The position numbers and the translations under genes are program-made. Shown in pieces: positions 8,649-16,693 of a stretch of DNA of 64,000 nt (its first letter is position 1; every line of letters begins with the position of its first letter). This DNA comes from an uncultured Pseudocitrobacter sp. (GTDB lineage Bacteria; Pseudomonadota; Gammaproteobacteria; Enterobacterales; Enterobacteriaceae), in contig CAJYVI010000152.1 in NCBI GenBank assembly GCA_913778145.1, forward strand, positions 92,602 to 156,601. Reading direction: 5' to 3'. The notes under the pieces were generated by a model. It was given only the letters and a program-made list of their open reading frames with translations, searched no databases and was not told the origin of the DNA.

Positions 8649-8764
8649 TGTCTAGGATAGCCGCTGACGCTTGCCGCTTCAAGCAGGATTTGCGGTATGG
8701 ATATTCTGAAATTCGCCGTACTGATGGTTGTACTTCATTTAACAGTATCGTCAATGATACATAA
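8636..8764 (+). CDS. Leader ORF overlapping the toxin-like ORF, copy 2
   Basis: A 42-codon ORF starting MTRDMSRIAADACRF that shares its middle segment with the copy 1 leader but reads on through the first half of the hydrophobic ORF in another frame. The start lies within the predicted antisense RNA. A second in-frame ATG is at 8648. It is likely a translation-coupling leader of mok type; a function for the peptide itself cannot be claimed. Confidence 0.35.
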   Translation: MTRDMSRIAADACRFKQDLRYGYSEIRRTDGCTSFNSIVNDT

Positions 8765-8840
8765 TGATTTACAACCCTCCATGGTTAATTGCGTTATAGA
8801 TACGCAGAGCGAAGGAGGGATGCCACACCGCTATTCTTAA
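8697..8840 (+). CDS. 47-aa membrane peptide, possible type I toxin, copy 2
   Basis: Paralogue of the ORF at 8231 with the same length. It starts MDILKFAVLMVVLHLTVSSM and ends GGMPHRYS. The hydrophobic helix is kept; amino-acid differences are few (for example I16T, H23N, Q27P, L29M, R32C, C46Y), against synonymous changes in the helix codons. This pattern favours a translated, selected peptide. Its function as a toxin is inferred from the cassette architecture, not from a known family. Confidence 0.5.
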   Translation: MDILKFAVLMVVLHLTVSSMIHNDLQPSMVNCVIDTQSEGGMPHRYS

Positions 8841-8870
8841 TTTGAAACTGGCTAACGTTGTACCTTGATT

Positions 8871-8895
8871 AGCCCCGCTTCGGCGGGGCTTTTCT
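8871..8895 (+). terminator. Terminator of cassette 2
   Basis: The same GC-rich stem with TTCG tetraloop as at 8406, followed by TTTTCTTT. Confidence 0.9.
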
Positions 8896-8896
8896 T

Positions 8897-9174
8897 TGTC
8901 ATAAATAAATACGCACTAATCATAGATGCTCCCAATATTTATTTATCGTCGCCCCTGTCACATAATCCAGTTTTTACGATGATAAACTCCCTATTCGTTT
9001 TTAGATAAATACAGCAACCATGCGGCCTGTATGATGACTAATAATTATTAGCGCAATCAATGAAACTTGCCTTAATTACATTCACATTAAAAATATAAAA
9101 ATAAAAAAGCCGCAAATAAAAAAGCAGGAATTCACCCACGTTATAGCCGGGTGATATATTCACAAGGACAATTT
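8897..9174 (+). promoter_or_regulatory. Upstream region of the PTS/mannosidase operon
   Basis: An A+T-rich 278-base region between the cassette 2 terminator and the PTS gene, expected to hold the operon promoter. A TGTCACATAA segment (8958-8967) contains one CRP half-site. A GGGTGAATTC / TATAGCCGGGTGATA stretch near 9130-9156 shows no clear operator. No gene is seen. Confidence 0.35.
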
Positions 9175-10806
9175 ATGAAGCAGCAGATGCAAATGATTGG
9201 CCAGGCTATGCTGGTCCCTATATCGATTATCACCATCGGCTCCATGTTTATGGGCTTTGGCAGCGCCTTCACCAATACCGAAACCCTTGCGGCGTTGCAT
9301 CTCTCCACGCTCATTAGCAAAGGTTCACCAGGATACATCGCCTTTAGCGTCATGAAAGCCACCGGCGATGTGGTGTTTCGCAACCTTCCGCTCTTTTTTT
9401 CCATCGGCGTTGCTTTCGGGCTGGCAAAGAAAGAAAAAGCCTGGGCGGCATTTTCCGGTGCGGTCTGTTTTATGACGATGCACTATATCCTCAACACGCT
9501 ACTGGACGCCCATGGCATCAGCGCGCAAACCACCACCGCGGACTGGTTTATCACTCAGCAGCACATGGATCCCGTCGCCGCCGTGCAGAAGGCCTCTATC
9601 TATACCACCGAGCTCGGCATGTTCACCTATCGCATGAGCGTTTTCGGCGGGATGGCGGTTGGCCTGACTACCGCCTGGCTGCACAATCGCTTGTACAACG
9701 TGAAGCTTCCGCTGGTGCTCTCCTTCTTCGCCGGTACGCGTACGGTGCCCATCGTAACGCTGGTCGTCGGCGCGTTGATGGGCGTCGTGCTCTATTTTAT
9801 CTGGCCGCCCATTGGCTGGATGCTGGCGCTGTTCAGTAAAATGATTGGCGATTCAGGGCTGTTCGGCACCTTTATCTGGGCCATTGCCGATAAATCACTT
9901 CTGCCCGTAGGGTTACACCACCTCATCACAACGCCTATCCGCCTGACCGAGCTTGGCGGGTCGATGGAGATTTGCGGTAAACTGGTCAGCGGCACCACCA
10001 ATATTTATATGGCGCAGTTGGGCTGTGAATCCTCGCACGAGTTGCTGGTACGCGGTTTTCAGTCTGGCCGCGTGGTGATTCACTTCGGCGCGCTGCCGGG
10101 TGCCGCGCTGGCGATGTACCACTGTTCGCGCTCAAGCCATAAAAAAGTGGTCGCCGGGCTACTGCTGCCCGTCGTCGCGACCATGATGCTGTTTGGCATC
10201 ACCGAACCCATCGAATACACCTTCCTGTTTGTCGCTCCGTGGCTGTTTTATTTTGTGCACGTACCGCTGACCGGCCTGATTTTTGTCTTATCGGAGATGG
10301 CCAATATTTCCGTGTACGGCGGCTGCCTGAAGGACATCCTGCCCGTGCTGCTTCAGCCAGATAAACTCGATATGTGGGGCTATCTGTGGCTAACCCCGCT
10401 CTTCTTCGCCGTTTACTACTTTTTATTCCGCTATCTGATTACACGCTTCAACGTGATGACGCCAGGCCGTGAAGAGGACTCCGCCGCCGACGAAGAAGTC
10501 AGGCTGTTCAGCAAACAAGATTTTAAAGACAAAGCAAATGCCAGCGCGGCGCAAGGCACTCTTTTTGCCCAGCAGATTATTGCTGCCCTGGGCGGCCCGG
10601 AAAATATCTCGCAGTTCGATAACTGTATTTCCCGATTACGCGTTGAAGTGATTGACCCAACACGCGTCGCCAGCGATGAGGTCTGGAAAAAAAGCCTGCG
10701 CGCGAAAGGCGTCGTCCACGTCAGTGAGAAAGGGCTGCAAATCATTTATGGCGCGGAAGTGGTGATGATCGCCGGCGACTGCAAAGAACTGCTGGGGGAA
10801 GCGTAA
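9175..10806 (+). CDS. PTS EIIBC permease of the glucose superfamily (alpha-glucoside/maltose-like)
   Basis: A 543-residue membrane protein. Residues ~1-425 form the EIIC channel with about ten spans and the sugar-binding signature GITEPIEYTF near residue 341. A linker leads to a C-terminal EIIB domain (residues ~460-543) with the phosphorylation cysteine C484 in DNCISRLRVEV. It takes up and phosphorylates a sugar using HPr and an EIIA. No EIIA is fused or nearby, so it probably borrows EIIA-Glc (Crr), as GlvCB and similar proteins do. The start at 9175 has AAGGA six bases upstream; the upstream in-frame ATG at 9151 has no such site. It is the first gene of an operon with two GH38 proteins, so a mannose-containing glycoside is the likely substrate. 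Confidence 0.88.
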   Translation: MKQQMQMIGQAMLVPISIITIGSMFMGFGSAFTNTETLAALHLSTLISKGSPGYIAFSVMKATGDVVFRNLPLFFSIGVAFGLAKKEKAWAAFSGAVCFMTMHYILNTLLDAHGISAQTTTADWFITQQHMDPVAAVQKASIYTTELGMFTYRMSVFGGMAVGLTTAWLHNRLYNVKLPLVLSFFAGTRTVPIVTLVVGALMGVVLYFIWPPIGWMLALFSKMIGDSGLFGTFIWAIADKSLLPVGLHHLITTPIRLTELGGSMEICGKLVSGTTNIYMAQLGCESSHELLVRGFQSGRVVIHFGALPGAALAMYHCSRSSHKKVVAGLLLPVVATMMLFGITEPIEYTFLFVAPWLFYFVHVPLTGLIFVLSEMANISVYGGCLKDILPVLLQPDKLDMWGYLWLTPLFFAVYYFLFRYLITRFNVMTPGREEDSAADEEVRLFSKQDFKDKANASAAQGTLFAQQIIAALGGPENISQFDNCISRLRVEVIDPTRVASDEVWKKSLRAKGVVHVSEKGLQIIYGAEVVMIAGDCKELLGEA

Positions 10807-12014
10807 TGGAATCTACTACCCTGCACCAATCCGTTGTGGTTCATCCTGATGATGAAAAACAGCTCAGGCCCGTCACCTTTGAGATTGACGGCGAGGTTGA
10901 GCGGCTGGTCATTAGCTACCGCTTTAGCGACGGTAATGTGGTGGATTTAGGCCTCGCGCGCGGCGAAGACATCATTGGCTGGAGCGGCGGCGCGCGAAAA
11001 GAACTGATTATCAGCGAATCCTTCGCCACGCCGGGTTACCTCCGCACGCCTATTAACAAAGGCACATGGTCGGTGCTACTCGGTTTGTACAAAATCCGCG
11101 GCGAGTGCCGCATCGATATCGACATGACCCTCCAGCGCAAAACGCCACGCTGGCTGACGGGCGATACGCATGTTCACTCGGAACACAGCGATGGCAAGCT
11201 TTCTGTCGATGCGTTAATTGAGCGCGCGATGGGGCAGAATTTTGATTTCCTGTGCCTGACCGATCACAACACCACGTCACAGAATCGGGTGATTGCCGGG
11301 ATGAACGCGCCGCTGACGCTGATTCCGGGGATGGAACTGACCACCGATCGCGGGCACGTGAATTTTGTTGGCCTGACGCAGCCCGTTGAGCGCTTTCTGC
11401 CACATTTTAGCGAGCAGGATATTACGGCCAAAATGGATGAGGCTCGCCGCAACGGCGCACGCATTGGCATCAATCACCCTTTCTGCCACTACTGCCCCTG
11501 GATGCTGCCGTTTCGCGGCCACGATTGGTTAGAACTGTGGAATGGCCCGTGGGATGCCACCGGCAATGAGATGACCTTCCAGTACTGGTTACAACTGCTG
11601 TACGACGGCATCAGGATGCCGGTCACCGCTGGCAGCGATTTCCATAAAGAGAAAGGTCAAATCCTGCCGCGCATCCGCGTACGGGCGCAAAGCGCCGAGC
11701 GCGAGGATATCTTGCGTGCGCTGGAGCGTGGGCAAAGTTATCTGCAAAGCGACAGTGAAACCCGGCTAAACCGCTTTGTTATGGGCGATGCCGGTATCGG
11801 CGACACCGCTGACAGCGCCCTGCTTCAGGTCAATCTCGATACCCGCCCCGACAACCAGGTGCTGCTCTACACGCAGAAGAAAATCTATCTGCTCAACAAC
11901 CGTAACGGTCATATCAATCAGGAAGTGGATTGCAGCGACAGCGCGTTTGCTTTTCTGCGGATCAACCGCGACCAGACGGCTCAGTTGATTACCAACCCCA
12001 TTTTCAGGGAGTGA
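10806..12014 (+). CDS. PHP-domain metallohydrolase (CehA/McbA-like)
   Basis: A 402-residue protein. The N-terminal ~110 residues form a beta-rich domain of unknown role. The PHP domain begins at GDTHVHSEHSDG (H122, H124, H127, D129), followed by CLTDHNT near residue 155, PGMELT near residue 175, INHPFCHY near residue 220, and GSDFHKEKG near residue 278, which together give the metal ligands of PHP phosphoesterases. The family cleaves phosphate esters or related bonds. The ATG overlaps the PTS stop (TAATG), so translation is coupled. I infer that it removes phosphate or another ester group from the imported sugar phosphate. No signal peptide is present, so it acts in the cytoplasm. Confidence 0.8.
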   Translation: MESTTLHQSVVVHPDDEKQLRPVTFEIDGEVERLVISYRFSDGNVVDLGLARGEDIIGWSGGARKELIISESFATPGYLRTPINKGTWSVLLGLYKIRGECRIDIDMTLQRKTPRWLTGDTHVHSEHSDGKLSVDALIERAMGQNFDFLCLTDHNTTSQNRVIAGMNAPLTLIPGMELTTDRGHVNFVGLTQPVERFLPHFSEQDITAKMDEARRNGARIGINHPFCHYCPWMLPFRGHDWLELWNGPWDATGNEMTFQYWLQLLYDGIRMPVTAGSDFHKEKGQILPRIRVRAQSAEREDILRALERGQSYLQSDSETRLNRFVMGDAGIGDTADSALLQVNLDTRPDNQVLLYTQKKIYLLNNRNGHINQEVDCSDSAFAFLRINRDQTAQLITNPIFRE

Positions 12015-12017
12015 AAA

Positions 12018-14006
12018 ATGAAACGCGTACACATTATCTACAAAACGCATCTGGATATCGGCTTCACCGATTTTGCCCAGGTGATTGAAGACAAATATCT
12101 GAATGAGTTTATTCCGTCGGTTATCAACCTTGCCCAGCAGGTGAACCGCGACGGGCAAAAAAACTTTATCTGGAGCTGCGGCTCCTGGCTTATTCAGCGC
12201 TATTTTCAGAAGGCGGACCGTGTGTCTCAGGAAAGGCTCGCCGAGGCAATCGAACAGGGCGATATCGTCTGGCATGCGCTGCCGTTCACCACGCACAGCG
12301 AACTGCTGACGCCACAGCTTTTACAGCACGGCCTTTCTTACAGTCAGGCGCTGGATGCGCGTTTCGGGCGTCACACCATTGCCGCGAAAATGACCGACGT
12401 TCCTGGTCATCCGCAAACGCTCATTCCCTGGCTTGCCGATGCAGGCGTTCGTTACCTGCATCTTGGCGTTAACCCGGCATCCTGCCCGCCCGATGTGCCG
12501 CCGCTGTTTCTGTGGAAATATGGCGATCGAAGCCTTATCGTTAACTACTCCTTCGGCGGCTACGGCAATGAAACCTGGTGCGAAGCGCTGGATGAGCTGC
12601 TGGTCTTCTGCCATGCGGAAGATAACTGCTCACCGCCTTCCGCCAGCGATGTGTTGCAGCTTATCGACCGCTATCGGGAGCGCTATCCGGAAGCGGAAGT
12701 CAGCGCATCCACGCTTGATAACTTCGCCGCGCGGCTGGAAACCGTGCGCCATACGCTGCCGGTGATTGAAGCCGAAATGGGCGATACCTGGAACCACGGT
12801 ATCGGCACCGACCCGGCGAAAGTCAGCCGCTACCGCCGGGTAACAAACCTGCTTGCGCAAATGCCGCATCCGAATCCGCAGGCGCTGGATGCGCTGCTGA
12901 TGGTCCCGGAACACACCTGGGGTATGGATCTCAAACTGCATCTTGCCGATTACAGCCATTATCTGCCCGAGGAGTTTGACGCCGCGCGTAAGGCCGACAG
13001 CGTGACCGATCCAATGCCTGAGAAATACACGTTTATTCAGCAGTTTGTCGATAAACTCCCGCACCGCAAAATTCGTGGCTATCGCCATTTTGCCCGTTCG
13101 TGGCAGGAGCAGAGAAACTACCTGGTTAAGGCTTTCAGTCATCTTCCCGATGCACTGGTGCAGGCAAGCCAGCCCGCGCCCGTTGTCGTGAAAGGTGACG
13201 TTACCGCTTCCCGTCATTTCCAGGTTGGTGATTACACTCTTTCTCTGGCGCAGGACGGCAGCCTCACGTCGTTGCTGATAAGTGAAACCGAACAGCTTCA
13301 GGCTCCCTTCGGGCGACTGATTTACCGTCAGGTGGGTTCGCAGGAGTATGATCAGTTCCGCGAGCGCTATATGCAAAACATGGAGGTGACCTCCGTGTGG
13401 TCGCTCTCCGATTTCACCAAGCCCGGCATGGAGCTTTCTTCTCGCCCGGTCACCACGCAACAGGCGGAATTTGCGCTACATCAGGCCCGCTGGCGCGAAG
13501 ACCATGAAGCCTGGTATTTACAGGCGATAACGCGCCCAGCGCCGGATAACGCCATGATCATCCGCCTGCCGGAGGAAATTCGCACCGAATACCGTTTTAG
13601 TAAAATCCGCCACGATGTCACCCTGCGCGTCAGTATCATTGGCAAACAGGCTAATCGCCTGCCAGAGGAAGTCTGGCTGCAACTGGGCCTTGCCAACACG
13701 CAGCACAGCCAGTGTTACAAGCTGGGCTATCCACTGAACTGGCATCACGTCATTAAAAACGGCAACCGCAACCTGCACGCCGTCGAGTCGGCCAGCACCC
13801 GGAACTGGACGCTTAACCCAATCGATGCCCCGCTGCTGGCATTGTTCGAACCGCGCGTACTCTGTTTTAACGATCACCCGCAAACCAGCACCAGTCTTTA
13901 CGGCCAGCTTTACAACAACATCTGGGGCACCAATTTCCCGATGTGGTATGAGGGAGATATTCACGTTGAATATCAATTGCGTTTCCACGCAGGAGAATGC
14001 GCATGA
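12018..14006 (+). CDS. GH38-type glycosidase, DUF5054 family
   Basis: A 662-residue cytoplasmic protein. The N-terminus has the GH38 metal motif HLDIGFTD (H11, D13). A second acidic motif, TDVPGHPQTL (D127), sits where the GH38 catalytic nucleophile loop is expected, and MGDTWNHG near residue 254 may give further ligands. It resembles the poorly studied DUF5054 branch of alpha-mannosidase-like proteins rather than MngB. It begins 3 bases after the PHP gene, and its stop overlaps the next start (ATGA). With a second GH38 protein downstream, the two may attack different mannosyl linkages or act one after the other. Substrate unknown. Confidence 0.75.
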   Translation: MKRVHIIYKTHLDIGFTDFAQVIEDKYLNEFIPSVINLAQQVNRDGQKNFIWSCGSWLIQRYFQKADRVSQERLAEAIEQGDIVWHALPFTTHSELLTPQLLQHGLSYSQALDARFGRHTIAAKMTDVPGHPQTLIPWLADAGVRYLHLGVNPASCPPDVPPLFLWKYGDRSLIVNYSFGGYGNETWCEALDELLVFCHAEDNCSPPSASDVLQLIDRYRERYPEAEVSASTLDNFAARLETVRHTLPVIEAEMGDTWNHGIGTDPAKVSRYRRVTNLLAQMPHPNPQALDALLMVPEHTWGMDLKLHLADYSHYLPEEFDAARKADSVTDPMPEKYTFIQQFVDKLPHRKIRGYRHFARSWQEQRNYLVKAFSHLPDALVQASQPAPVVVKGDVTASRHFQVGDYTLSLAQDGSLTSLLISETEQLQAPFGRLIYRQVGSQEYDQFRERYMQNMEVTSVWSLSDFTKPGMELSSRPVTTQQAEFALHQARWREDHEAWYLQAITRPAPDNAMIIRLPEEIRTEYRFSKIRHDVTLRVSIIGKQANRLPEEVWLQLGLANTQHSQCYKLGYPLNWHHVIKNGNRNLHAVESASTRNWTLNPIDAPLLALFEPRVLCFNDHPQTSTSLYGQLYNNIWGTNFPMWYEGDIHVEYQLRFHAGECA

Positions 14007-16576
14007 GCGATGTCCGCACCATACACGCGGTCTCGCATACCCACTGGGACCGCGAATGGTATTTCTCCACGCTTGATACCCAGCTGTTTGCCCTTAAGGC
14101 ATTCAGCGAGCTCATCGAAGCGCTGGAGAATAACCCACGTTTCGTTTTTCATCTTGATGGGCAAAGCTCAATTTTCGATGATTTCATCCGCCTCAGGCCA
14201 GAAATGGCCGATCGCGCCAGGGCGCTGGTTACGCAGAAAAGGTTACTGATTGGCCCGTGGTACACCCAGCCGGATCTCTTCAACATCAGCCCCGAATCGC
14301 TGTTCCGCAATTTGCGCATCGGTATTCATCACGCCAGACAGGCGGGTTATTGCATGCAGGTGCTTTATCTACCCGATACCTTCGGTAGCCACGCACAGCT
14401 CCCGCAAATCGCCCGCGCGTTTGGCCTGCCGGCCATTTTGCTGCGTCGTGGTTATGACCCCAACGTGATGGGCCCGACAGAGCTCAACTGGAAAGCGCTG
14501 AACGGCGATTGCGTGACCACCGTCATCACGCCGTTTGGCTATTCGCTGGCGCACCCGGAGCGCGGTGGACGCTGGCGAAATTTCTCTCGCCATCATCTGG
14601 ATGAAGAGACGTTCCCGCTTATCGCGCGCATGAAAAGATTAACCGCGTCGGAGGATCTTCTCTGCCCGATCGGCGGCGATCAGGTCAGCTGTGACGCAGA
14701 TTTTGATCGGCTTATTGAAGAGATCAATCATTACAGTGACGATCGCTGGGAAGTGAGCAGCTACGAACGCTTCTTTGCCACCTTACACGGCAAAACCTTG
14801 CCGCACTGGCGTGGGGAGTTTCGCATCCCGCGCCTCGCACGCGTCCACAAAAGTATTGGCTCATCACGCTACGACATTAAAAAAGCCAACTTCGATGCCG
14901 AAGAGATCCTGATCCATCTGGCAGAACCGATGCTGGCAATAGCCCGTTTGAACGGCATCGCCCACGGTGACGCGCTGCTCGAACAGGCGTGGCGCTGGCT
15001 GCTGGAAAGCCACGCTCACGACAGCATGGGCGGCTGCAATAGCGATGAAACCAACCGCGATATCCTTCACCGCTGCCGCCAGGCACAACAGATTGGCGAG
15101 GCGATTTACAGCCTCCACGCGCGTCAGATTCTGGCGAACCTCGCGCCAGAGCAAAACTATCGCTTTATGCTCAGCAACGGCACCAGCAGCCCAACCGTTA
15201 CGGCACGCCAGCAAACGCTGATTACGCCGGAAGCCAGCTTCCGCGTGCTTGATGAAACGGGCAGACCGGTACAGGTTGTGTTACGTCAGCAGAAAAAAAT
15301 CCAGCGCCCGCGCCATGTTTTACTCACCCCGGACGGCGAAGTCGAAACCGAGCAGCAGGCGTGGTATTACGAAAATGTGGTGGATATCCTCAATGCGCCG
15401 GTTCCACCGTTGGGTCTGGCGCTATTCTTTGTTGCTCCAGCCCCTGCACCACAGCCTTTGCTCGCCAACGCGCCGGAAGCGACGGCGATTGAAAATGCGA
15501 ACTATCGCCTGAGCCTGCACCGCAACACGCTGCGGCTGGAAGACAAAATTCAGGGCCGTGTACTGGAACCGCTGCTTCACCTTCACGACGTTAGCGACGA
15601 CGGCGATCTTTATGATTTTTCACCTCTTCCCGGCGACGACGGCCTGATCTTTTCGGCATTTCAGCGCGTGGCAATACTCAGTCACCCGGCGCATCAGGAG
15701 ATGCACCTGCGGGCTACGCTCAACTTACCAGAAGGTCTGAACGACGACCGCCGCACGCGTAGTGAAAACACACGTTCTGTCGCCGTAGAACTGATCGTTA
15801 CGCTCGAAGATGACATCATCCGTTTTGCCATGAGCGTCGATAATCAGGTACGCGAGCATCGCCTGCAGCTGCGTTTTAACAGTGAAAAAGTCATCACCGC
15901 CATAAACGCCGACGTGCCTTTCGGCTCAATCGCGCGCGAAAACCAGGCCATTAGCTGCGCAGCGGGCTTCGCTGAAATGCCTGTCGACACCGAACCGTTT
16001 ATGCGCCAGTTGAGCGCGCATCCGGATTTCCACTTTTTTGCCCGTGGCCTGAAAGAGTATGAATATCACGGTCAGGAACTGCGCGTAACGCTGTTTCGCG
16101 GCACCGGCAACCTTGGCAAAGATGATCTGCTCTATCGTCCGGGCCGCGCCTCCGGGCAGCGGATGGCAACCCCAGAAGGCAACCTCATTGGCAAACTGCA
16201 TTTTGAATTTGCACTCTGCCTGGCACCGCTATCCCCCGCCCAGCTCGCTGTTCGCCAGCAGCATTACAGCTTCTCGCCGGTACTCTGGCAGTGGCAGCAG
16301 GATCGCAGTTGCCTGCATCGGCTGGATAACTTTGATCTCCATATTCCGCAGCAGGAAATGACACGGTTGAAAATTCTGGACGCGCTACCCGAGGGATTCA
16401 TTGTCAGCGGCGTCGATGTGCTGTACGGGCAAACGCTGGTACGGCTTTACAACCCTTCAGCAGAGGAATTACCCATTCCCGCACCGTGGCTGCCGCACCT
16501 GTGTAACGCCTTGGGCGAGCCGGAAGAGAAAACCCGGTTGCGGGGTTACGATCATTTGACGCTGAAAGTGGAGTGA
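14003..16576 (+). CDS. Alpha-mannosidase, GH38 family (MngB-like)
   Basis: An 857-residue protein clearly related to E. coli MngB (mannosylglycerate hydrolase). Key motifs are SHTHWDREWYF at residues 11-21, the nucleophile loop YLPDTFG (D125), and SHAHDSMGGC near residue 336 with H337, H339 and D340. The C-terminal half holds the beta-sandwich domains, with DDGDLYDFSP and GKDDLLYRPGR segments typical of MngB. The start at 14003 has AGGAG at 7-base spacing; the ATG at 13997 directly abuts that site and is less likely. In E. coli, MngB works with the PTS permease MngA; here the partner permease belongs to a different PTS family, so a different alpha-mannoside phosphate is likely. Confidence 0.87.
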   Translation: MSDVRTIHAVSHTHWDREWYFSTLDTQLFALKAFSELIEALENNPRFVFHLDGQSSIFDDFIRLRPEMADRARALVTQKRLLIGPWYTQPDLFNISPESLFRNLRIGIHHARQAGYCMQVLYLPDTFGSHAQLPQIARAFGLPAILLRRGYDPNVMGPTELNWKALNGDCVTTVITPFGYSLAHPERGGRWRNFSRHHLDEETFPLIARMKRLTASEDLLCPIGGDQVSCDADFDRLIEEINHYSDDRWEVSSYERFFATLHGKTLPHWRGEFRIPRLARVHKSIGSSRYDIKKANFDAEEILIHLAEPMLAIARLNGIAHGDALLEQAWRWLLESHAHDSMGGCNSDETNRDILHRCRQAQQIGEAIYSLHARQILANLAPEQNYRFMLSNGTSSPTVTARQQTLITPEASFRVLDETGRPVQVVLRQQKKIQRPRHVLLTPDGEVETEQQAWYYENVVDILNAPVPPLGLALFFVAPAPAPQPLLANAPEATAIENANYRLSLHRNTLRLEDKIQGRVLEPLLHLHDVSDDGDLYDFSPLPGDDGLIFSAFQRVAILSHPAHQEMHLRATLNLPEGLNDDRRTRSENTRSVAVELIVTLEDDIIRFAMSVDNQVREHRLQLRFNSEKVITAINADVPFGSIARENQAISCAAGFAEMPVDTEPFMRQLSAHPDFHFFARGLKEYEYHGQELRVTLFRGTGNLGKDDLLYRPGRASGQRMATPEGNLIGKLHFEFALCLAPLSPAQLAVRQQHYSFSPVLWQWQQDRSCLHRLDNFDLHIPQQEMTRLKILDALPEGFIVSGVDVLYGQTLVRLYNPSAEELPIPAPWLPHLCNALGEPEEKTRLRGYDHLTLKVE

Positions 16577-16619
16577 AAAGATAGCCCGGCCGCTTTAACC
16601 GCAGGCCGGGCTATCTTTT
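16576..16619 (+). terminator. Terminator of the PTS/GH38 operon
   Basis: A perfect 16-bp stem (16576-16591 with 16604-16619) with a 12-base loop, ending in TTTT. It directly follows the mannosidase stop and is strong. Confidence 0.93.
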
Positions 16620-16693
16620 ATGAATTCTGAAAGTGCGCTGACGGGCTTTAACCCACACACTTCTTATGCCATCGTCCGGTTTTTTACTCACGG

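Larger units (their letters stand above)
8499..8896 (+). repeat. Tandem ~400-bp cassette, copy 2
   Basis: The second direct copy of the cassette at 8033-8431, separated from it by about 67 bases of unrelated A+T-rich sequence. All regulatory elements (both terminators, the antisense promoter with its 17-base spacer, the GTGCAA...TTGCAC pair at 8536-8576) are conserved, while scattered differences occur in the ORFs. It probably arose by local duplication. Confidence 0.85.

Noticed and set aside
8404..8754. A 116-codon minus-strand frame across cassette 2
   Set aside because: It runs through both terminators and the predicted antisense RNA of the repeat and is not preserved in copy 1.
8033..8896. 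The tandem repeats as a CRISPR array, insertion sequence or Sib/Ibs locus
   Set aside because: The units are ~400 bp with no short repeat-spacer pattern, no transposase or inverted ends, and the peptide does not resemble the 18-19-residue Ibs proteins.
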